Source of the DNA: Thiomicrorhabdus sp.
GTDB lineage: Bacteria > Pseudomonadota > Gammaproteobacteria > Thiomicrospirales > Thiomicrospiraceae
NCBI RefSeq assembly: GCF_963662555.1
Contig: NZ_OY759719.1
Span: forward strand, 62,001-126,000
Direction: 5' to 3'
Length of the DNA: 64,000 bases
The notes under the pieces are model-generated. The model ran no database searches, was not told the DNA's origin, and was given only the letters and a program-made list of their open reading frames with translations. The position numbers were made by a program, and so were the translations under genes. This document shows, piece after piece, positions 33,183 to 42,201 of the stretch (positions within the stretch are counted from its first letter, which is position 1; every line of letters starts with the position of its first letter).

Positions 33183-36122
33183 TTATAAACACCACTTAAT
33201 CACCATTTCATTAAAAGACTCTTTTTCAATAGGTTTGGCTAGGAAATCATTCATCCCTACTTGAATACAGCGTTTTTTATCTTGCACTAATACATTAGCC
33301 GTTAAAGCTATTATTGGAATGTGGTTACCATCTGACGATAACATCTCTTCCTTACGAATCATACGAGTAGCGTCAAAACCATCCATAACAGGCATTTGAC
33401 AATCCATTATTATTAACTGGTATCTTTGTGGAGCAATACGCCAAAGCTCTACACCTTTTAAACCATTATCGGCCACATATACATTAGCTCCTAACCGTTG
33501 TAAAAAAGCCTTAATCACTTTTTGGTTAATGTCATTGTCTTCTACTAATAGCACATTTTTATTGGATAAAGGTTCATTACCTGGCGGCAAATCAGCAACT
33601 AAATCTTGGCTAACCAAGTTGCTTGCCGTACTGTTTACGACCTCTATTAACGGTAATTTAACCCAAAAACAGCTACCTTGATTGGGTTTTGATTCTACCC
33701 CAATCTGGCCTTGCATCAGCTCGGTAAGCTGACGACAAATCGCCAAACCTAAACCAGTGCCTCCAAACTGCCGTGACGTTGAACTATCGGCTTGAGTAAA
33801 GGAGTCAAATAACTTAGGTAAATTATCTGGCTCGATACCAATGCCGGTATCCACCACTTCTATTAAGATCTGTTTATTCTCAATATCAGCCTTATCACGC
33901 TCACTATTTAAACCGGTGTTAACTTCATGGGTTGCGAGTGGTTCTTTTTGATTAGAAACCTGTTTAACATTGACTGAAATATGCCCATGCTCTGTGAACT
34001 TGAGAGCGTTACCGAGCAGATTCATCAGCAACTGTCTAATGCGCATTGAATCACCCATCAATTCAATTGGCACATCGGCTGCCACTTCATATTTCAAGGC
34101 TAGCCCTTTCTCTTCCGCTAGGCTTGAAAGAAGGTGCAAAATTTCTTCAATCAAATGCCTTATATTCACCTTTTCACTATTTAAGACAACTTGCCCTTCG
34201 TCTAACTTAGCAAAATCAAGCACCTCATTAATGATTTTTAATAACACATCACCACTTTGCTGAATGGCTTGTAAATATTGGGTTTGAGTGCTGTTTAAGG
34301 GAGTATCAAGCAACAGGTCTGTCATGCCTAAAACACCGTTCATTGGAGTTCTAATTTCATGACTTACTGTGGCAACAAAACGACTACGAGCTTTGGCCAA
34401 AGCTTCTGCACGTTCTTTAGCTAAACTTAACTGCTGCTGGGTTTTTTGTTGCACGGTTATATCACGAACAACCTGAACTAATAAGGTATTACCATTTAGC
34501 TCTATTTGATTAAAGTTAATCTCCACCGAGATACGCTGACCTTTTGAATCTCTTAAAAACAAAGGTTCATTTTTAGAAAGTCCTGTTTGTTTGCTCGACG
34601 CTAAATCTAAATAGTGCTGCTTTAGTTGTTCATAAATTGAAAAGCTTTCAGCCTCTAACCAAAGACTGAATAAGGTGTCTTTTAAATCATCTTTGGGGCA
34701 GTTTAAAAGATGCTCTGCTGCCGTGTTGGTATTTAAAATTCTTCCTTCAACATCAATAACAAAAATTGATTCTGGTACCGACTGTATTAAATCTGTCGCA
34801 TTTTTCTCGGCGGTTTTTTGAGCATGAATTGAGGTGATATAGCCACGTAAAAGTTCAGGTTTACCTGCTTTGTTATACAAAATATGACTTAAATCATAAA
34901 TCCATTTATAACCACCGTTGCCGTTAACTTTAAGACGATAAACCATCTCAACCTTATCGGCATTTTCAACATAGGCCGCTAGCAGATTTTGTCTAACAGT
35001 GTCCACGTCCTCTGGATATACCCACTCCAAAAATGAGTGGTCAATTAGGCTTTTTGCCTCTTTACCCAGCAAATGTTGAACATTGGGCGAAGAGTATAAT
35101 ATCGACATATTGCGATCAATTCTCTTTTCAAGCAAAACTGTGGGACCAGCATTAAATAACTCATCATGATCTTCTGCTTGTTTTACTTTTTCTCTCTCTT
35201 CTTGGAGCTGTTTAAAAAACAGATAAATAATGACTGAAACAGTAAAAATGACCAAAAAAATCAAAAAAGCAATTATGAGCACATTATCTACATATTCATC
35301 AAATACCGCCTTACGCTGAATAGCCCTTACTTGCCAAGCCACGTTATCTATTGGAGCAACCGCTAAAACAGGGTTATCTTTATAAAGGTTTAATGAGCTT
35401 TCAATTTCATCGGTAATGTTAAAACCGCTAAGGGTTTTGTCTTGTGTAGATGGATGACCCAACAACACCCTATAAGGAGGAATTTGCTCACTAATAACTA
35501 ATTGATATTCTTTAATGTTAAGCTGCTTAATAAAACGCTCTAAAGGTTTAAATGAGAGCTTTATCCATAAACCCGCCCAATCATTTCCCACCATTATCGG
35601 AAATAAAATATCAAAATGAAACTCACCATTAGGAGCACTATGAGCTCTTACTCGAGAAGTGGCTGGTGAAATTGAATTTACTGAACTTTTAATTAACTTT
35701 CGACATTTTGGTCCCATTCGATCGACATGGCTTCCCACCATAATTTTGCCTTTTTGATTAATAATCGCAAACTCAGTATCTGGTGGAAACAACTCTCTAA
35801 CATCATTTTCAATTTCTGATAAATCGTAAGGATAGCCACCCCCTTTTGAGAGTTGCATAATGCGGTCTTGGTGATGATAAGCAATCGATTTAACAATTAG
35901 TTGATGTTTTTCAACATAGTCAGAGACAAATGAAGCAAGTCCATTAGCCGATATTTTAGCGGCCTGACTCACTCTCAATTCATTTTGCGACAAAATATAG
36001 GATGCGACTACGGCTATAGATATTGCCAAACCCAGCATAGAAAACCAAAAAATTAACGGCAGTCTAAACTTAGTTTTAGAAGGGCGTTTTTTCAGATTGT
36101 CTTGAGTGTTTTGGTTTGACAT
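33183..36122 (-). CDS. Hybrid sensor histidine kinase (CACHE-PAS-PAS-HisKA-HATPase-REC)
   Basis: A 979-residue inner-membrane hybrid kinase. Membrane helices near 24-45 and 280-303 flank an extracytoplasmic CACHE-like sensor (ELFPPDTEFAIINQKGKIMVGSH, in two blocks). Two PAS domains lie near 325-440 and 445-565. The kinase histidine is in TVSHEIRTPMNGVLGM near 588; the HATPase shows DTGIGIEPDNLPKLF and GGTGLGLAICRQL. A receiver follows with VEDNDINQKV and IIMDCQMPVMDG (aspartate near 905). No Hpt domain is present, so relay needs a separate phosphotransfer protein. Upstream on the transcript is a gap with interleaved inverted repeats (36227-36269). Target unknown. Confidence 0.85.
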   Translation of the reverse strand: MSNQNTQDNLKKRPSKTKFRLPLIFWFSMLGLAISIAVVASYILSQNELRVSQAAKISANGLASFVSDYVEKHQLIVKSIAYHHQDRIMQLSKGGGYPYDLSEIENDVRELFPPDTEFAIINQKGKIMVGSHVDRMGPKCRKLIKSSVNSISPATSRVRAHSAPNGEFHFDILFPIMVGNDWAGLWIKLSFKPLERFIKQLNIKEYQLVISEQIPPYRVLLGHPSTQDKTLSGFNITDEIESSLNLYKDNPVLAVAPIDNVAWQVRAIQRKAVFDEYVDNVLIIAFLIFLVIFTVSVIIYLFFKQLQEEREKVKQAEDHDELFNAGPTVLLEKRIDRNMSILYSSPNVQHLLGKEAKSLIDHSFLEWVYPEDVDTVRQNLLAAYVENADKVEMVYRLKVNGNGGYKWIYDLSHILYNKAGKPELLRGYITSIHAQKTAEKNATDLIQSVPESIFVIDVEGRILNTNTAAEHLLNCPKDDLKDTLFSLWLEAESFSIYEQLKQHYLDLASSKQTGLSKNEPLFLRDSKGQRISVEINFNQIELNGNTLLVQVVRDITVQQKTQQQLSLAKERAEALAKARSRFVATVSHEIRTPMNGVLGMTDLLLDTPLNSTQTQYLQAIQQSGDVLLKIINEVLDFAKLDEGQVVLNSEKVNIRHLIEEILHLLSSLAEEKGLALKYEVAADVPIELMGDSMRIRQLLMNLLGNALKFTEHGHISVNVKQVSNQKEPLATHEVNTGLNSERDKADIENKQILIEVVDTGIGIEPDNLPKLFDSFTQADSSTSRQFGGTGLGLAICRQLTELMQGQIGVESKPNQGSCFWVKLPLIEVVNSTASNLVSQDLVADLPPGNEPLSNKNVLLVEDNDINQKVIKAFLQRLGANVYVADNGLKGVELWRIAPQRYQLIIMDCQMPVMDGFDATRMIRKEEMLSSDGNHIPIIALTANVLVQDKKRCIQVGMNDFLAKPIEKESFNEMVIKWCL

Positions 36123-36226
36123 AGTTCTGACATTATTTTTGACATAAACAAATCATGCTAACAAGCATTTAGGTTTATGTTTTTGAATATAAAAAGCTTA
36201 AAAAAGCCAAGCCCTTTAACCATTGT

Positions 36227-36269
36227 AACCTTGGTAATATTTCAAGCAAGGTTAAGTATTAACTTGAAA
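36227..36269. other. Interleaved inverted repeats, possible pseudoknot
   Basis: AACCTTG (36227-36233) pairs with CAAGGTT (36247-36253), and TTTCAAG (36240-36246) pairs with CTTGAAA (36263-36269). The two 7-bp helices interleave with loops of 6, 0 and 9 bases, the geometry of an H-type pseudoknot. It lies between truD and the downstream hybrid kinase gene. Chance in AT-rich DNA is possible. Confidence 0.35.
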
Positions 36270-36339
36270 CCATAATATTTTATATGCACCATAAAAAATA
36301 CATTTAACACGGTATTTAATAGAGCATTAAATAGTGCAA

Positions 36340-37557
36340 CTATACCTTTAAAATTTCACGCAGAACCATGGTGGCAAAACTCCCAGCAGGTAAAGCAAAA
36401 CTGAGTTTTAGATTTAAGCTCTGTTGATTTTGCTGGTTTTGAATAGTATCTTCATGCAAATCATTACCTAAACTTTCTTGTTCAAAACCCCAGACTAAAT
36501 TGTGTGGCATAAGTTTTAAAGCTCGCCTGTCTTGTTTTACTCTATTTTGACTTAACGCATCACACCATGCCTGGTATTTTCCAATAATAGCTTGCTCTAG
36601 TGTTTTGGCTTCTAAAGCTGTGGGCAAATGACCATCACCAAACAACCCACCAGTGATGAATAGTTCTGTACTCTCTAGTTTTTTTTGTAAATCAGCGAGG
36701 TTTTGTGTGTCATCAGCAAGAATGAAATCATCTTGATTTGCCGTTTGTAAAAGGTCTCCTGGAATCACGTTATCCCAATTTTTCTGCTTAATTCGCTGGC
36801 TCAGTAATTCATTAAACATCCAAGAACGCAATGCAGATATATACAAACTTTGTTGGTTTTGGTTGCCGCGATCTCTTTTAGCTCCACGTTTACGCCTTCT
36901 ATCGTTTGCATACGAATCACTTAACAAGAGTTTTTCACCCTGAACTAAATTATTACCATCTCGGCCAAAACGTTGTTCACCAAAATAGTTGGGCACACCG
37001 TGAGTTTGAATCGTTTGTAAACGAGAATCTAATTCTTTTTTAATCTCTTCAATAGATAGACTTTGATCCGTAGATTTGATGTTTCTCAAGAGTAATTCAA
37101 ACCGATTGCCTAATAACTCACCACGTTGTATTTTTTTATTATGGCGTTGCATGTTTAAAATATGAACGCCTTCAATATCTAAATCCGCTGGATTAGGATC
37201 TGCTTTACCTGGCAATTGAATACTAAACCACTGTTTGGTGACTGCTTGCCTGTCTTTTTGGCCTGCAAACCCAACATTATGTTTAGCTGTACCTGCCCAT
37301 TTAGCTAACATCCCAGCTACCCAATCGGTATTTTGACCACGCTTTTCAACCCAACACCAAAGATGTTCACCCTCTCCACTTAACTCAGTTTGGTTGATTT
37401 CTTCAACCTTAAAATCTTCAGCAAAGGTTTTAAGCTGTCCGGTTAATTGAGGTTGAGAATAAGCGTAAGCAAATAAATTAAAATTGGCCTTATTACTTGA
37501 AGCTTGAGCATTTTCTTGCGGGGTAAGTCTTAAATGATCGGTTGATTGCATGAGCAA
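36340..37557 (-). CDS. truD: tRNA pseudouridine(13) synthase
   Basis: TruD isomerises U13 in tRNA. The 405-residue protein is slightly longer than the usual ~350. Seen: FKVEEINQTELSGEGEHLW (N-terminal core), the catalytic aspartate block NVGFAGQKDRQAVTKQWF near 93-110, HNKKIQRGELLGNRFELLLRN, GVPNYFGEQRFGRDGNNL near 190-207, and LPAGSFATMVLREIL at the C terminus. The first ~35 residues are a nonconserved extension. Cytoplasmic. It precedes the hybrid kinase on the minus strand with a 217-base gap. Confidence 0.95.
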   Translation of the reverse strand: MLMQSTDHLRLTPQENAQASSNKANFNLFAYAYSQPQLTGQLKTFAEDFKVEEINQTELSGEGEHLWCWVEKRGQNTDWVAGMLAKWAGTAKHNVGFAGQKDRQAVTKQWFSIQLPGKADPNPADLDIEGVHILNMQRHNKKIQRGELLGNRFELLLRNIKSTDQSLSIEEIKKELDSRLQTIQTHGVPNYFGEQRFGRDGNNLVQGEKLLLSDSYANDRRRKRGAKRDRGNQNQQSLYISALRSWMFNELLSQRIKQKNWDNVIPGDLLQTANQDDFILADDTQNLADLQKKLESTELFITGGLFGDGHLPTALEAKTLEQAIIGKYQAWCDALSQNRVKQDRRALKLMPHNLVWGFEQESLGNDLHEDTIQNQQNQQSLNLKLSFALPAGSFATMVLREILKV

Positions 37558-37651
37558 TTCTCTTTATTAATTCTTTATTTTTGGTACAAAAAAGCCTGGA
37601 AATACCAGGCCTGTAAAATATTTGATTTGCCAAAGTCTCGCTTTATGCGTT

Positions 37652-38107
37652 TTACAAATCAGTAAATAGTTTTTCAGCAATAGGAGGTTCGTTGCCTTCT
37701 GGTTTTTCATCATAGATTTGCACTAATATCTGGCGAATATTACCTGGTACCACATAATCTTTAATAAGCTGCCTGGCATCTATAGGTGAATCTTTATTGA
37801 TGTATAAATACACATTACGCAAATGGCACTTATTATTTGGATCCGATGCTAACGGGCGTAAAGTCCCGTCGCCGCTGATTTTAACTTCTTCTTTAGTAAT
37901 AATCGAAATCTTGTGATAGTAGTTTGAACTTAGAGGTTTATCGAAGCAGATTTGTAATACACGATCAAAGTTTCCTGATCCTTTATCCAAGCTATCCACA
38001 ATCTTGGCCGATGTAATTTGCACGGGTGCTTTACTACAGCCTTGAAGGGCTAATAAGCTGAACAAAACTGCCATTAATGTAAACCATTTAGACCAGAAAT
38101 AACGCAT
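37652..38107 (-). CDS. Small lipoprotein of unknown function
   Basis: A 151-residue protein with a lipoprotein signal peptide: basic start, hydrophobic core and lipobox LQGC (cysteine near residue 24). The mature part is a beta-rich domain with no family I recognise (DSLDKGSGNFDRVLQICFDKP; YVVPGNIRQILVQIYDEKP). The two further cysteines in the mature chain could form a disulfide. Position +2 is Ser, so outer-membrane sorting is expected. It stands alone, in a minus-strand run between truD and the Tim44-like gene, with a degenerate copy of the palindrome (37603-37615) downstream. Confidence 0.7.
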   Translation of the reverse strand: MRYFWSKWFTLMAVLFSLLALQGCSKAPVQITSAKIVDSLDKGSGNFDRVLQICFDKPLSSNYYHKISIITKEEVKISGDGTLRPLASDPNNKCHLRNVYLYINKDSPIDARQLIKDYVVPGNIRQILVQIYDEKPEGNEPPIAEKLFTDL

Positions 38108-38240
38108 ACAACACCTCTGTTTTAACTAAATTTTTAACAAACTACCTACAAAAGTATGACCATTAATAAAACGCACACATAAAATAATTAACAAAACCAA
38201 ACCTACAACTCATTGGTTATGTTAAATTTTATTGTCGCTT

Positions 38241-39212
38241 TTATTGAATACTGTTGGCTTGCTGAATACCAGCAACTAACCAATTACCTTCATCACGAGC
38301 TAAGCGACGAATATGCCAAATTTCATTAAATGCATGGGCACCTTTAACTGCATCTTCTTGAATAAAGCCAGTAAAACGGACACTCACAATAAAGAATTCA
38401 CCATCAACCGCCATTGCTGCAATTTCTGCATCTAAGGTATCTACAACAGTTTGGTTATCACCGGCCTGCACACCTCTTAGCTCTTGTTGTAATGCGCTAA
38501 AAAGTTCTGGAGTACAGTAAGATTCAATCTCACTTAAATCAACATTATCCCAAGCTTTTTGCAAGGTAACAAAATGAGACTTAGCTCCTTCAACAAAACC
38601 TTGCTCATCAAACCAAGCAGGAATTTCGTTTAAAAACTGAGCGTTGTCACTAACACCTTGCCCCATACCATCGTCTAAATCTGCTCCAATAATAGAGCCG
38701 CTGTTAGATGATGAACCATTCATTGCAGAAGTTTCATTTTTTTGACCATTAGCTTTAAGAAAAGCATTTTGCTGATTAGAAAAAGCATCTTGGCGTGTTT
38801 TATCTTGTTCTGCATAAACAGGTTGGTACTGTTCTTCTGTACGACTTTGAGCCTTACGTGCAAATAATTTAAATAAAACAAAGGCAATCAAAGCAAACAT
38901 TAAAATATCAAAAAACTGTAACCCATCAAACCCGTCACCAAATAACATTGCTGCAATTAAACCGCCTGCTGCCAAGCCTGCTAAAGGTCCAAGCCATTTT
39001 GAAGCACCAGATGCAGGACGTGTTGTAGCGGCTGGCTTAGCGGCTGTTGTTTTGGATGGCGTATATTGTTTTGGGGCAACTTGTTTGTTGTAACCAAAAC
39101 TTTTACCCATTCCAAAACGTTTTGCTTCTGCAACATGCGTTACCGACATAAGGGTAAAAAACAAACTCAACATAATTACCGAAACAGACTTAAATTTGAT
39201 TAAGGATTTCAC
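38241..39212 (-). CDS. Tim44-like membrane protein
   Basis: A 323-residue protein: signal sequence to about residue 30 (VAEA), a proline/alanine-rich linker, hydrophobic segments near 72-92 and 99-115 (WLGPLAGLAAGGLIAAMLFG; FFDILMFALIAFVLFKLFA), then a C-terminal Tim44-like domain near 195-320 (FLNEIPAWFDEQGFVEGAKSHFVTLQKAWDNVD in parts, ESYCTPELFSALQQEL, EIWHIRRLARDEGNWLVAGIQ). The fold is NTF2-like and common in proteobacterial membrane proteins whose job is unclear. No operon partner. Family assignment is good; function is unknown. Confidence 0.85.
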   Translation of the reverse strand: MKSLIKFKSVSVIMLSLFFTLMSVTHVAEAKRFGMGKSFGYNKQVAPKQYTPSKTTAAKPAATTRPASGASKWLGPLAGLAAGGLIAAMLFGDGFDGLQFFDILMFALIAFVLFKLFARKAQSRTEEQYQPVYAEQDKTRQDAFSNQQNAFLKANGQKNETSAMNGSSSNSGSIIGADLDDGMGQGVSDNAQFLNEIPAWFDEQGFVEGAKSHFVTLQKAWDNVDLSEIESYCTPELFSALQQELRGVQAGDNQTVVDTLDAEIAAMAVDGEFFIVSVRFTGFIQEDAVKGAHAFNEIWHIRRLARDEGNWLVAGIQQANSIQ

Positions 39213-39349
39213 TCATAAACTCCTAGGGTTTATTTTTATTTTATTTAGAGGCCTTTGACTCAAGCCAAGACTTCTATATGTAATTGGATATGCATGCATT
39301 GTAATGGTTTAAATCTAAAACACCAATTCATAAAAGCTAATTTACTTTT

Positions 39350-39397
39350 TACCAGGCCTGGTATGCCCTGTGCCCATAGATATCATTGTCCACAGAG
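39350..39397. repeat. Composite palindromic repeat (copy C, decayed)
   Basis: Core palindrome 39350-39363, CCCTGTG (39366-39372), an 18-base spacer, and CACAGAG (39391-39397), which differs from CACAGGG by one base. The layout equals that of copies A and B. It lies between two minus-strand genes. Confidence 0.8.
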
Positions 39398-39428
39398 CTA
39401 ATTAAACCATTAGTAACCGTTGTTTGAA

Positions 39429-40013
39429 TTAAGCTTCTTTAATGCAACGAGAAATTGTGTAATCTTTACCTTGCTTAACTTTATCGTAGTTACCAAACAC
39501 CTCGATAAAGTTGCGTTTCATGTACTGTCTTAAGCCATTAATGGTGACCACCACAAACTGTCCACCTGGTGCTAACTGATTATGTACATCATGCAACATA
39601 ATACTTAACATCTCTTTACCGACTTTAGCCGGCACGTTTGACACCACAGTGGTGAACTGAATATCTTTAGGCACAGCACTCAGTCCATTCGACAAATACG
39701 CTTTGGCATTGGGTAAGTTATTTAACTTGGCATTTTTATTTGCATAATCGACCGCAACAAAATCTTTATCCACCATATGCACTTCACCTTTTGGTGCATT
39801 GGCGGCAATAGCTAAACCAATTGGGCCGTAACCGCAGCCAATATCTAAAGCAATTTCGTCTTCTTTAATTTCTAGGTATTTCAGAAACAGATCAGTACCT
39901 GAATCAATCTCTCTTGGGCTAAAAATTCCCCAGGTAGTGGCAAATTTTAAATCTTTGCCAGCTAAATTCGCTTGAATGTGTAAATCTTGTTTTAATTCTT
40001 GAATGGTTGCCAC
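39429..40013 (-). CDS. Class I SAM methyltransferase (RsmC-like)
   Basis: The SAM fold is clear: LDIGCGYGPIGLAIA (motif I), VDKDFVAVDYANKNA, VVSNVPAK (NPP-Y-like catalytic region, here NVPA), LAPGGQFVVVTI. The small-domain-type methyltransferase acts on rRNA or another guanine-like target in relatives. The frame opens at 40157, but that would overlap the divergent rep start at 40106 and place promoter-like sequence inside the gene. I chose the GTG at 40013, preceded by GGAAA, giving 194 residues; a TTG slightly upstream is possible. Substrate is uncertain because the NPPF motif is altered. Confidence 0.75.
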   Translation of the reverse strand: MATIQELKQDLHIQANLAGKDLKFATTWGIFSPREIDSGTDLFLKYLEIKEDEIALDIGCGYGPIGLAIAANAPKGEVHMVDKDFVAVDYANKNAKLNNLPNAKAYLSNGLSAVPKDIQFTTVVSNVPAKVGKEMLSIMLHDVHNQLAPGGQFVVVTINGLRQYMKRNFIEVFGNYDKVKQGKDYTISRCIKEA

Positions 40014-40105
40014 GGTATTTTCCAATAATTGTCTGCATTTTGAATTATCATATTGTACCTTTTCTACATTCTGTAATTTAAAAACCGTAAGTAGCCAATT
40101 ACCCC

Positions 40106-42139
40106 ATGCATAGTTTAAATGAAAGACAACGCCAAGCCGTAAAGCATATAGAAACACCTACCCTTGTTTTGGCGGGTGCTGGATCGGGTAAAACACGCGT
40201 AATTACAGAGAAAATTGCCTACTTAATTCGCAAATGCGATGTTAAATCTCATAATATTTATGCGGTAACTTTTACCAATAAATCCGCAAAAGAGATGAAA
40301 GAGCGTGTCACCAAGCTTCTCAAAAATGAGAATACTACAGGCTTAAATGTCTCTACCTTTCACAACTTAGGTTTAAATATTATTCGCCGCGAATATAAAG
40401 CACTCGGTTATAAGTCTAACTTTTCAATTATGGATGCCGCAGATAGCGGACAAATCTTAAAAGAGTTAATGCTTAAACAAACTTTAGATCCAGAAGTATT
40501 AGAAGGGGTTCAGTGGGATATTTCTAACTGGAAAAATGCTCACATATCGCCAGAACAAGCTCTAGAGAAGGCCGAAGATGCTCAACAACAAGCCCGTGCC
40601 ATTTTATACCAGGCCTACCAAAAACAGTTAAAAGCCTATAATGCGGTGGATTTTGATGACCTGATTGGCCTACCGGTTAGTCTATTCAATGACAACCCAG
40701 ATATTTTAGAAAAATGGCAAAACCGTGTACGTTATTTATTGGTGGATGAGTATCAAGACACCAATGCCTCGCAGTATGCGTTGGTAAAACAATTAGTGGG
40801 CATTCAAGCTCGTTTTACCGTGGTGGGCGATGACGACCAATCGATTTATGCCTGGCGAGGTGCTCAACCAGAAAACTTGGCGATGCTTAAAGAAGACTTT
40901 CCTTCACTTGAACTAATTAAGCTTGAGCAGAACTATCGTTCAACCAACCGAATTCTAAAATCGGCCAACCAACTTATCTCAAACAACCCGCACGTATTTG
41001 AAAAATCATTGTGGAGTGAGATGGGGGCTGGCGATCCTTTACGCGTAATATCTTGTGCCAATGAAAACCAAGAAGTTGAACGTGTGGTTTCTGAAATCAT
41101 TGTGCATAAATTCAAGCACAAAACCAAAAACCGCGACTATGCGATCTTGTACCGAGGAAATCATCAAGCTCGTTTGATGGAACGTGCATTGCGTGAACAG
41201 AATATTCCGTATGTTATCTCAGGTGGTAAATCGTTTTTTGACCATGCTGAAGTGAAAGATGTGATGAGTTATTTACGCATTATCGTTAACCCTGATGATG
41301 ATGCGGCCTTCTTGAGGATTGTAAACACACCAAGACGTGAAATAGGTGCCAGCACCCTAGAAAAACTGGCCACCTACGCAACAAACCGAGGCATTAGTCT
41401 GTTTGACGCCACCCAAGAATTTGGTTTAACCACCATTTTGTCTGACAAAGCCTTAAAACGTGTGCAATATTTTGGCGAACAACTTTTAGGGTGGATTCAA
41501 GAAGCCGATTCCGCCTCTGGTGAAGAAGTACCCTCTTTTGTGAAACAGCTTATTGAAAAAATAGAGTATGACAACTGGATTCACGAAAACGCCAGCAATC
41601 CCAAAACTGCAGAACGCCGTATTAATAATGTTAGAGATTTAATCCTATGGATTGAACGCATCGTAAATAAAGCACTAGAAGAAGATGGTGAAGAGAAACG
41701 TTTAGAAACTATTGTGACTCATATGGCATTAATGGATATGATGGAACGCAATGAGTCTGAAAAAGAGCATGATATGGTCAGTTTAATGACATTGCATGCC
41801 TCTAAAGGATTAGAGTTTCCCCATGTATTTTTAATCGGCATGGAAGAAGAGTTGTTACCGCATAAACAAAACCTTGAATCACCAGGCCTGGAAGAAGAAC
41901 GTCGATTAGCCTATGTTGGAATCACTCGTGCCCAACGCTCTTTAACCATGACTTACGCCACCAAACGCCGAAAATATGGTGAAGATATGGCCTGTGAACC
42001 CAGCCGTTTTTTAGAAGAGCTACCACCAGAAGCATTGCAATGGGAAGGTAAACCTGGCGTAGTGGTTTCTAAAGAAGAGCAAATGGAAACGGGTAACGCC
42101 CATATTGCCAATTTAAAATCGATGTTTAAGAAAAATTAG
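40106..42139 (+). CDS. rep: ATP-dependent DNA helicase Rep
   Basis: A 677-residue superfamily 1A 3'-5' helicase that helps replication forks pass obstacles. Seen: Q motif LNERQRQAV, Walker A GAGSGKTR near 25-32, VTFTNKSAKEMKERV (Ia), VDEYQDTN (II), VVGDDDQSIYAWRGAQ (III), QNYRST (IV), and C-terminal VSLMTLHASKGLEFPHVFLIG and EEERRLAYVGITRAQ (V/VI). Length and start fit Rep rather than UvrD, which is longer. Divergent from the methyltransferase with a short shared promoter region. It contains two partial matches to the palindrome (near 40607 and 41882). Confidence 0.93.
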   Translation: MHSLNERQRQAVKHIETPTLVLAGAGSGKTRVITEKIAYLIRKCDVKSHNIYAVTFTNKSAKEMKERVTKLLKNENTTGLNVSTFHNLGLNIIRREYKALGYKSNFSIMDAADSGQILKELMLKQTLDPEVLEGVQWDISNWKNAHISPEQALEKAEDAQQQARAILYQAYQKQLKAYNAVDFDDLIGLPVSLFNDNPDILEKWQNRVRYLLVDEYQDTNASQYALVKQLVGIQARFTVVGDDDQSIYAWRGAQPENLAMLKEDFPSLELIKLEQNYRSTNRILKSANQLISNNPHVFEKSLWSEMGAGDPLRVISCANENQEVERVVSEIIVHKFKHKTKNRDYAILYRGNHQARLMERALREQNIPYVISGGKSFFDHAEVKDVMSYLRIIVNPDDDAAFLRIVNTPRREIGASTLEKLATYATNRGISLFDATQEFGLTTILSDKALKRVQYFGEQLLGWIQEADSASGEEVPSFVKQLIEKIEYDNWIHENASNPKTAERRINNVRDLILWIERIVNKALEEDGEEKRLETIVTHMALMDMMERNESEKEHDMVSLMTLHASKGLEFPHVFLIGMEEELLPHKQNLESPGLEEERRLAYVGITRAQRSLTMTYATKRRKYGEDMACEPSRFLEELPPEALQWEGKPGVVVSKEEQMETGNAHIANLKSMFKKN

Positions 42140-42201
42140 ACTTGCTATTTACTTGTTATCTACTTTCTATCCACTTTCTATCTCAGTGATCAGGAGCCCT
42201 T

